From CAVPGP01 sp963704025 (GTDB lineage: Bacteria > Actinomycetota > Thermoleophilia > Gaiellales > Gaiellaceae): 64,000 bases of DNA. The translations under genes and the position numbers were made by a program. Location of the stretch: contig CAVPGP010000003.1 of NCBI GenBank assembly GCA_963704025.1, positions 620,001 through 684,000 on the forward strand, given 5' to 3'. This document shows positions 53,546 to 64,000 of the stretch, in pieces. The notes under the pieces were generated by a model that saw only the letters and a program-made list of their open reading frames with translations, was not told where the DNA came from and ran no database searches. Within the stretch, counting starts at the first letter, position 1. Each line of letters begins with the position of its first letter.

Positions 53546-55997
53546 CCCTCATCCCCGGCGCCGCCGCGACGCCCGCAGTGGGCCGCTGCGAGACGATCCG
53601 CATTCCGGTGCCGTGGACGACGCCCCTCAGCTTCCGCTTCCGCAGCTTCGCGAGCGCCTTCGTCTTCTTCAGCCCCACCAGCTTCGGCACGGTGCCGTGC
53701 AGCGGCTTCGCCAGCACGAGCGTCACCTTGTCGTACGACGACAGCGTCCCCCGCGCGGGGAACTGGCCAAGCACGATCCCGAGCCGCTGCCTCGGCACCG
53801 CGGGCTTGTAGACGAATGCCGCCGTCAGCGGCTGCGCGGCGAGCTGCGCCTTGGCCGCGGCGAGCGTCTCGCCGACGACATGCGGCACCTCGACCTCGTT
53901 CGGCTTGCACGGCGCCGTCCTCGCCGGAACCTGGCCGCTGAAGAAGACGATGGTCGAGGTCGAACGGCAGTTGCCGTTGTCGAGCTGCAGCTTCCCGTTC
54001 CGGACCGTGACGCGCTGTGCGGTCGAGTACGGGTAGACGGGAGCCGGGAACGCCGTCGGCGTCGCTCCCGTGTAGCGCAGGGCCCGCTCCATGAAGCTCT
54101 TCCAGATCAGCGCGGGAAACGTGCCTCCCGCGACCGGGTCGCCGTGGAACTCGGTCAGCATGGGCACGAGCCTCGTCGGATACCCGACCCAGACGGCAGT
54201 CACGATCTGCGGGGTGTAGCCCACGAACCAGGCGTCGCCGTAGTTCTCCGTCGTGCCCGTCTTCCCCGCGACGGACCAGCCGGGGAGCGCGGCGCGATGC
54301 CCCGTACCCGCCGTGACGACGCTCTGCAGCAGCTGGTTGACGATCGCAGCCTGGTTCGGGTCGAGCACCGGCTCTGGCACGGGGGCGTTGTCGAGCTGCT
54401 TGCCCTTGACCGTGATCGTCGAGACCACGCGCGGCATGTTCCGCATCATGGCGCCGTCGATTCGCCGGCCGCCGTTCGCGAATGCTGCATAGGCGCGAGC
54501 CATCTCCAGCGGGCTCGCAGCCTCGCCGCCGAGCCCGATCGAGTAGAAGCCGGACAGCTTGCCCGTGATGCCGAGCCGGTGCGCCGTCGCGGCCACCTTC
54601 TTCGGCTGCACCAGCGCGGTCAGCTGCGCGTACACCGAGTTGTCCGACTGCGCCGTCGCGGTGGCGATCGAGATCGGGCCCATGTACTCGTTCTCGTAGT
54701 TCGACACCGTCCAGAGCCTGTCGCCGAGGTTGATCGTGATCGGGTGCGAGACGAACGTCGTCTGAGGCGAGACCCCTTCGCGCAGAGCCGTCGCGAGCAC
54801 GAACGGCTTGAAGGCCGAGCCGGTCTGCCGGTTGCGCTGCGTGGCCAGGTTGAACTGGCTGCGGTGGTAGTTCTCGCCCCCGACCATCGCCAGGACCGCG
54901 CCGGTCCTGACGTCGATCGCCACCAGCGCGGCCGTGGCGTGGTCGGTGGTTCCGTCCGCCGACGGCGGCAGCCACTTCGCCACCGACTCGCGCGCGATCT
55001 TCTGCAGACCGAGATCGATCGTCGTCGTCACCCGCAGCCCGGCCCCGTACACCTTCGCCGGGCTCTTGTAGTGATCGAGCAGCTGCGCCTTGACGTAGTT
55101 CGCGAAGTACGGCGCCTGCCCCTCGCTCCCCGGCAGATGGATGTCCTCGGGCCTGGGGAGCGGCGTCTTGAGCGCGGCCCGATACTCGCCGGGGCCGATC
55201 TTGCCCTGCTGAAGCATCGCCTGGAGGACGACCGCCCGCCGCCTCTTCGACGCCACCGGATGGAGCGCCGGGTCGTACGCGGTCGGGTCGCTGGGGATCC
55301 CCGCCAGCAGCGACGCCTCGGCGAGCGTCAGGTCCTTCGCCGACTTGTCGAAATAGACGCGCGCGGCCTGCTGGATCCCGTAGGCCTGGTTCCCGAAGTA
55401 GATCGTGTTCAAATAGGCGGTCAGGATCCGGTCCTTCTTCCACCGCTGCTCCAGCTGCCAGGCGAGCGCCGCCTCGCGCAGCTTCCGGGCGATCGTCCGC
55501 TGGTTCTTGACGTACGCGTTCTTGACGAACTGCTGGGTGATCGTGGAGCCGCCCTCCACCACGCGCTTGTGACGCAGGTCCGCCCAGACGGCGCGGGCGA
55601 TGCCGCGGACGTCGACGCCCCGGTGCTCCCAGAAGCGGCGGTCCTCGATCGCGACGATCGCGAGCTTCATCTCGGGCGAGATGTCCTGCCAGTTGACGAG
55701 CACGCGGCTCTCGTCCCCGCGCAGCACCGCGAGCACCGAGTGGCCGTCGTTCGCGTAGATGTAGCCGTTGGTCTGGTTCTGGCGTTTCGCCGGGTCGAGC
55801 GCCGGGATCTCACCGGCGATCGAGGTCACGAAGCCGTACGTGAACGACGCGAAGCCGAGCAGCGCCAGCACCGCGAGAAGGGCGAGGAGGCGGAGCTTGC
55901 GGATGCGCCTGCGCTTGGGCGGCGCGGACTGTCGTCGGCGGAAGGCCAGAACCGGGCGATTGTAGCGCCGGACGGCCGCTAGACTCGCCCTTCTCAT
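53520..55997 (-). CDS. class A penicillin-binding protein with two PASTA domains, 825 aa
   Basis: A basic cytoplasmic tail and one membrane helix (LLALLAVLALLGFASFTYGF) lead into the GT51 glycosyltransferase (catalytic Glu in VAIEDRRFWEHRGVD; EGGSTITQQFVKN). The transpeptidase domain follows: nucleophile Ser in TGSAFKPFV, SDN, and KTGTTENYGDAWFVG. Two PASTA repeats end the protein (PHVVGETLAAAKAQL and PKLVGLKKTKALAKL). It polymerises and cross-links peptidoglycan. The ATG at 55997 overlaps the tyrS ATG on the other strand; no better in-frame start is visible before the membrane helix. Confidence 0.93.
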   Translation of the reverse strand: MRRASLAAVRRYNRPVLAFRRRQSAPPKRRRIRKLRLLALLAVLALLGFASFTYGFVTSIAGEIPALDPAKRQNQTNGYIYANDGHSVLAVLRGDESRVLVNWQDISPEMKLAIVAIEDRRFWEHRGVDVRGIARAVWADLRHKRVVEGGSTITQQFVKNAYVKNQRTIARKLREAALAWQLEQRWKKDRILTAYLNTIYFGNQAYGIQQAARVYFDKSAKDLTLAEASLLAGIPSDPTAYDPALHPVASKRRRAVVLQAMLQQGKIGPGEYRAALKTPLPRPEDIHLPGSEGQAPYFANYVKAQLLDHYKSPAKVYGAGLRVTTTIDLGLQKIARESVAKWLPPSADGTTDHATAALVAIDVRTGAVLAMVGGENYHRSQFNLATQRNRQTGSAFKPFVLATALREGVSPQTTFVSHPITINLGDRLWTVSNYENEYMGPISIATATAQSDNSVYAQLTALVQPKKVAATAHRLGITGKLSGFYSIGLGGEAASPLEMARAYAAFANGGRRIDGAMMRNMPRVVSTITVKGKQLDNAPVPEPVLDPNQAAIVNQLLQSVVTAGTGHRAALPGWSVAGKTGTTENYGDAWFVGYTPQIVTAVWVGYPTRLVPMLTEFHGDPVAGGTFPALIWKSFMERALRYTGATPTAFPAPVYPYSTAQRVTVRNGKLQLDNGNCRSTSTIVFFSGQVPARTAPCKPNEVEVPHVVGETLAAAKAQLAAQPLTAAFVYKPAVPRQRLGIVLGQFPARGTLSSYDKVTLVLAKPLHGTVPKLVGLKKTKALAKLRKRKLRGVVHGTGMRIVSQRPTAGVAAAPGMRVTLVLGRG

Positions 55998-57141
55998 GGG
56001 GATCGCAGAGCTGACGCGGAACGCCGTCAACGTCCTGCCCGAGGGAGGCCTGGAAGCGAAGCTGAAGCTGGGCCGGCCGCTCCGCGTGAAGCTGGGCATC
56101 GACGTCACCGCCCCCGACGTCACGCTGGGGAACGGGATTCCGCTCCAACGCATGCGGGCCTTCCAGGACGAGGGCCATGTCGGCGTCCTGATCGTGGGCG
56201 ACTACACGACGCGGATCGGCGACCCGTCCGGCCGCTCAGCCGAGAGGCCGATCATCGAACCGGAGGAGATCGACCGGAACGCACGGCGCTACTTCGCGCA
56301 TGCGTCGACCATCATCGACCCCGACCGCACCGAGCTCCGGTTCAACAGCGAATGGCTGTCACAGCTCGACTTCGCGGAGATCCTCCGGCTGACGCGGACG
56401 ACGACGGTGGCGCGACTGCTCGAGCGGGACGACTTCTCGAAGCGCTTCTCCGCCAACGCGCCCATCTCCGTCTCGGAGCTCCTCTATCCGCTGATGCAGG
56501 CCTACGACTCCGTGGCGGTGCAGGCCGACGTCGAGCTCGGCGGCAGCGACCAGCTCTTCAACCTGCTGACGGGGCGCGACGTGATGCAGGCGTACGGCAT
56601 CGAGCCACAGGTCGCGCTCACCGTCGGCTACCTCGACAGCTGGGACGGGACCGGGATGAGCGCGTCGCGGGGCAACTACATCGGGCTGAACGAGGCGCAG
56701 GAAGAGCAGTTCGGCAAGGCGATGCGTGTGCCCGACTCCATGCTCGAGCAGTGGTACAGGCTCGTCATGGAGCAGCCGCTCCCCTCGGTCGACCCGATGG
56801 AGGCGAAGCTCGACCTGGCGCGCTTCATCGTCCGCCGCTCGCACGGCGAGGAGGCCGCGCGCGAGGCCGAGGAGCACTTCACGCGGGTCGTGCGCGAGGG
56901 CCGGGCGCCCGACGACGTCCCAGAGGTGGCGCTGCCGGCCGACGACCCGGTGCACCTGCCGAAGGCTCTGCTGGACTGGGGTCTCGTCGGCTCGACGAGC
57001 GAGGCCCGCCGCCTGGTGGCCCAGGGAGGCGTCAAGGTCGGCGAGAACCCGGTGGCGGAGCTCGACGTCCCGCGTGAGACCCTGGCCGGGCAGGTCGTCC
57101 AGGCGGGCAAGCGGCGCTTCGCGAGGGTCGCGAACACCTGA
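55996..57141 (+). CDS. tyrS: tyrosyl-tRNA synthetase, 381 aa
   Basis: A class I synthetase: the HIGH-equivalent region GIDVTAPDVTLGN, the tyrosine site ELGGSDQLFNLLTGRD, the KMSKS-equivalent GTGMSASRGNYIG, and a C-terminal S4 RNA-binding domain (STSEARRLVAQGGVKV). It is of the shorter type lacking one insertion of the E. coli enzyme. It starts head-to-head with the PBP gene. A hairpin terminator follows. Confidence 0.93.
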   Translation: MGIAELTRNAVNVLPEGGLEAKLKLGRPLRVKLGIDVTAPDVTLGNGIPLQRMRAFQDEGHVGVLIVGDYTTRIGDPSGRSAERPIIEPEEIDRNARRYFAHASTIIDPDRTELRFNSEWLSQLDFAEILRLTRTTTVARLLERDDFSKRFSANAPISVSELLYPLMQAYDSVAVQADVELGGSDQLFNLLTGRDVMQAYGIEPQVALTVGYLDSWDGTGMSASRGNYIGLNEAQEEQFGKAMRVPDSMLEQWYRLVMEQPLPSVDPMEAKLDLARFIVRRSHGEEAAREAEEHFTRVVREGRAPDDVPEVALPADDPVHLPKALLDWGLVGSTSEARRLVAQGGVKVGENPVAELDVPRETLAGQVVQAGKRRFARVANT

Positions 57142-57153
57142 TCGACGGGGACG

Positions 57154-57196
57154 GCGGAAACCCGGGCGGAAACCCAGTCGCGATGCGGGTTTCCGC
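57154..57196 (+). terminator. tyrS terminator
   Basis: The arm GCGGAAACCC occurs twice (57154, 57166) and either copy can pair with CGGGTTTCCGC at 57186-57196; TATTT follows. It insulates tyrS from the rRNA promoter just downstream. Confidence 0.7.
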
Positions 57197-57199
57197 TAT

Positions 57200-57227
57200 T
57201 TGACACTGGCTCGAACCCGGCTATACT
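57200..57227 (+). promoter_or_regulatory. rRNA operon promoter
   Basis: TTGACA at 57200-57205 and TATACT at 57222-57227 with a 16-base spacer, a near-consensus housekeeping promoter 398 bases upstream of the 16S gene. Confidence 0.8.
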
Positions 57228-57624
57228 TCCCGAGCCGCTTCGACGAGGCGGTGAAGCAAAGTCCCTGCACCTCGACACTGGAGCGCCTTCGGACGCACTC
57301 GGATACGATTGAGTCGCTACCCTGGAGGCCTCTGGCGCGAGTCGGAGGCTTTTCTTTGCCGCCGTTGGTGGCGCGGTCTTTGAAAACTCAACAGCGTGCG
57401 TTTACGTCGAGACCTCCTCGGCATCGGTTCGCCGATGCTCGGGAGGAATCAACAACCTCGTCAACCCAACGCGGCCGGCTGAAGCACTTGCCGGGCGCCG
57501 CGGGAAGACACTTTGAGCTCAGACTCTGTGCTCGAAGAAAGGCTTCTCCCTGCTGTCTGAACGGCGGTGCCGTTTGGCTGTTTGAACGGCGGTGCTGTTT
57601 CGACAGCGTCGGGAGAAAACCATC
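57228..57624 (+). other. pre-16S leader
   Basis: No gene. It contains the 5' arm of the 16S processing stem (GGTCTTTGAAAACTCAACAG within 57375-57400), complementary to 59329-59354 downstream of 16S, and a tandem repeat near its end. Confidence 0.75.
57553..57600 (+). repeat. imperfect 23-bp tandem repeat in the 16S leader
   Basis: CTGTCTGAACGGCGGTGC and five more bases at 57553-57575 recur at 57578-57600 with two C-to-T differences in 23. Confidence 0.75.
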
Positions 57625-59175
<1,551 letters not shown>

Positions 59176-59469
59176 AGGGATTCCGGAGCAATTACTCCGG
59201 AGGCTGCCAGACCTGTCGATGGAAGCTCGCTTCCGTCCAGTGAGCTGGTTCGCCTAGATCAACGTCGACCTCGACAAGTCGTGATTTTCGCTGGCAACCG
59301 CTCGCGGTCGCCAGTTGGAGCCACGAGTCGCGCGCTGTTGAGTTTTGAGAGACCGCCCCCAGGGCGGTTCCTCTGTTGTGCAGCACTCTGTAGTGCCGCA
59401 CGGTGGGCCGCCGGCCCGCGCGCACCTTGAAAACTCCATAGTGGCATCGAAATCAAATGTGTTCTTCAC
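59176..59469 (+). other. 16S-23S spacer without tRNA genes
   Basis: It holds the 3' arm of the 16S processing stem (59329-59354) and the 5' arm of the 23S stem (CGCACCTTGAAAACTCC, 59421-59437). Neither tRNA-Ile nor tRNA-Ala is present. Confidence 0.8.
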
Positions 59470-62457
<2,988 letters not shown>

Positions 62458-62483
62458 TGAACACATTTCTTCGCTGCTGCTAT

Positions 62484-62530
62484 GGAGTTTTGAGGGTGCG
62501 CCTTCGGCGCAACGGAGTTTCGAGGGTGCG
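62484..62530 (+). repeat. duplicated 23S processing arm
   Basis: GGAGTTTTGAGGGTGCG at 62484-62500 recurs at 62514-62530 with one difference. Both copies are largely complementary to the 23S leader arm at 59421-59437. Confidence 0.75.
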
Positions 62531-62557
62531 ATAGCCCTCGCTCCGAGCTTCACAATT

Positions 62558-62672
<115 letters not shown>

Positions 62673-62678
62673 TCTCTG

Positions 62679-62706
62679 AAAGGGCCCCTCGTGGGGCCCT
62701 TTTCTC
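62679..62706 (+). terminator. rRNA operon terminator
   Basis: A perfect 10-bp stem AAAGGGCCCC / GGGGCCCTTT with loop TCGT and a following TTCTCT. Confidence 0.93.
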
Positions 62707-62754
62707 TGTACCTTCGTACTCTGTGCCTTCGAGGGCCCCAGGAAAAAGGGCCTT

Positions 62755-63597
62755 CTATGCAGCCATGACCTTCTCGCGCCAGTCCGGGTCGAGCTCGCGC
62801 AGCCTCCGCACCCGCTCGCCGATCGGCGGATGCGTGACGAAGAGCGCTGCCAGCCCTTCCTCGGCGAACGGGTTCGCCGTGTAGAGCGGCTCGGTGGCGG
62901 GGCTCGCACGGAACTCGACCAGCTCCATGGCCTGCTCGAGGCGAACCAGCGCATCGGCGAGTCCGTGCGGCGAGCGGCAGAGATCCGCTGCCGCTCGGTC
63001 GGCGGCGAACTCGCGTTTCGGGGAGAGCAGGACGTGCGTGAACGCTGCCGCCACGGGCCCGAGCACGAAGAGGAGCGCCCGCTCGAGCCAGCCGCCGATG
63101 CGGCTCGTCTCGACGATCGCGGTGGCGATCACCGCCGCCGTCGTCTGGAGCAGGACGTCGCGGTGCCGGACGTGCGCGATCTCGTGCGCGATCACACCTT
63201 CCAGCTCGGCAGGCGAGGCCGCGGACAGGAGGCCCGTCGAGACGGCGATCGCCGAGGCGAGCGGTCCGCGCCCGGCCGCAAGCGCACGGGGAAAGCCGTC
63301 AGGGAGGAGGTAGAGGCGCGGCTTCACCACGCGGGCGCGCGCCGCGAGCGACTCGACCGTCGAGTGCAGCGCCGGCGCCTCCCCCGGAAGCAGCTCGCGC
63401 GCGCCCACCATCCCGAGCGCGACCCGGTCCGCGTAGGTCCACAGCCCCACGGCCGCAAGCAGGACGCAGAAGATGAAGAGCGAGGCGACCCGCAGGCCCC
63501 CGAGCGCCCAGCCGAGCGCTCCGAGCGCCGCGGCGAGCGCGAGCAGCAGCGACCACGCCTTCAGCAGGTTGAGCATCGCGGCCGGGCGGCCCGTCAC
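62755..63597 (-). CDS. HtpX-like M48 membrane metalloprotease, 280 aa
   Basis: Two N-terminal membrane helices (LLALAAALGALGWALGG and SLFIFCVLLAAVGLWTY) are followed by the protease domain with the zinc motif VIAHEIAHVRHRD and the third ligand in REFAADRAA, ending VTHPPIGERVRRLREL. It degrades misfolded membrane proteins. A GTG at 63597 directly follows the upstream stop; an ATG seven codons later is an alternative start. Confidence 0.88.
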   Translation of the reverse strand: MTGRPAAMLNLLKAWSLLLALAAALGALGWALGGLRVASLFIFCVLLAAVGLWTYADRVALGMVGARELLPGEAPALHSTVESLAARARVVKPRLYLLPDGFPRALAAGRGPLASAIAVSTGLLSAASPAELEGVIAHEIAHVRHRDVLLQTTAAVIATAIVETSRIGGWLERALLFVLGPVAAAFTHVLLSPKREFAADRAAADLCRSPHGLADALVRLEQAMELVEFRASPATEPLYTANPFAEEGLAALFVTHPPIGERVRRLRELDPDWREKVMAA

Positions 63598-63855
63598 TCA
63601 GACCTCGTCGTCGTCGGAGTCGCGCTCGTCCTCGGTGAGGCCGCGCGGGGGCCAATCCGGCTCGGGTGCGTCACAACGGCTCGAGCAATGCAGCGAGGCG
63701 ATGTTCTGCAACGGGATCAGGATGTGGCCGTTGAGCTCGATGTGGGCGACGTCCTCGACGTAGCAGTACGCGGTCAGCACGCCGTCCTGGTACTCACCTC
63801 CGAACAGCGCGACCTCGACCTGCTCGCCCTTGTACTTGCTCGTGTAGTCCTCCAA
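63598..63855 (-). CDS. small beta-barrel-like protein of unknown function, 85 aa
   Basis: Residues 5-55 (KYKGEQVEVALFGG, DGVLTAYCYVEDVAHIELNG, HILIPLQNIASLHC) alternate like a small SH3/Sm-type barrel. The tail is acidic (ERDSDDDEV). The start is TTG at 63855. It sits between the phosphatase and protease genes with no gap to the latter, so all three are probably co-transcribed. Confidence 0.6.
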   Translation of the reverse strand: MEDYTSKYKGEQVEVALFGGEYQDGVLTAYCYVEDVAHIELNGHILIPLQNIASLHCSSRCDAPEPDWPPRGLTEDERDSDDDEV

Positions 63856-63862
63856 GCCGCGG

Positions 63863-64000
63863 TCAGTCTACCCCCGCGAAGGTGCCGTCCCGAAAATGGA
63901 GCTCGAAGACGGCGCAGTTCTCGAGCCGTCCTTCCACGTCGACACCTGCGTGGCGCCGGAGGGCGCCGAGCGAGCCCCCGTGGGAGACGACGAGGATGCG
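63863..64000 (-). CDS. histidine phosphatase superfamily protein, C-terminal end (partial)
   Basis: The 45 visible residues begin RILVVSHGGSLGALRRH; SHGG holds the second catalytic His of the phosphoglycerate-mutase-like fold. They end HFRDGTFAGVD. The gene continues beyond the window edge. Confidence 0.75.
   Translation of the reverse strand, partial: RILVVSHGGSLGALRRHAGVDVEGRLENCAVFELHFRDGTFAGVD

Noticed and set aside
59176..59469. tRNA-Ile or tRNA-Ala in the rRNA spacer
   Set aside because: No T-arm GTTCGA-type loop with matching acceptor stem is present.

Overview
The window is GC-rich bacterial DNA. Several traits point to a deep-branching actinobacterium, most likely class Thermoleophilia (Gaiellales or Solirubrobacterales relatives). 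There is a complete 16S-23S-5S operon whose 16S has an actinobacterial look. Two LLM-type and one PPOX-type oxidoreductase are of the kind that usually use coenzyme F420. GTG and TTG starts are frequent, and acyl-CoA genes are abundant. The assignment rests on inspection only; no database search was run.

Layout. 0-2.5 kb is a decayed accessory patch: a frameshifted zinc-ribbon gene, a tRNA-like remnant and a complete IS256-type insertion sequence with an 8-bp target duplication. 2.5-9.1 kb holds envelope and secreted proteins (cupin, AI-2E-type permease, sialidase-like propeller, TMEM175-like channel) and two paralogous mini zinc ribbons. 9.1-20.6 kb holds catabolic oxidoreductases and acyl-CoA genes, five of them broken by small indels, plus an IS481-type transposase fragment and a 1402-aa secreted subtilase. 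20.6-31.3 kb is an acyl-CoA cluster: an ACAD10/11-type dehydrogenase, an ACAD10/11-type kinase, two LLM oxidoreductases, SDRs, thiolase, MaoC hydratase and CoA ligase. 31.4-36.0 kb is a full branched-chain-amino-acid-type ABC importer (livGFHMK). 36-46 kb carries HMG-CoA reductase, FolD, a cold-shock protein and gatCAB. 46-52 kb carries amino-acid genes (class V aminotransferase-serA, ybaK-like, ilvE, a DegT-type aminotransferase). 52-57 kb carries a RemA-like protein, a 3-methyladenine glycosylase, a class A PBP with PASTA domains and tyrS. 57.1-62.7 kb is the rRNA operon, followed by an HtpX-like protease and the end of a phosphatase gene.

How the genes work together. The importer and the downstream SDR-ligase-MaoC-thiolase operon lie on the same strand, separated by a hairpin terminator, and look like uptake plus beta-oxidation of an organic acid. 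The adjacent dehydrogenase and kinase are separate-gene counterparts of the two halves of the eukaryotic ACAD10/ACAD11 fusion, known to process 4-hydroxyacyl-CoA. The 21-31 kb block is therefore a candidate 4-hydroxy-acid (levulinate-type) degradation locus.

The most unusual non-coding signal is a pair of about 165-bp intergenic elements (20641-20811 and 44992-45154). They share the same hairpin architecture and two conserved boxes, while the paired arms differ completely in sequence, as expected for a structure under selection. Three further repeat types occur: a two-box TTGGTCTGACCAA module (twice), a 23-bp perfect palindrome (twice in 88 bp) and a nested inverted-repeat block next to the transposase fragment. 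I saw no helix-turn-helix regulator gene, no intact tRNA gene and no CRISPR array.
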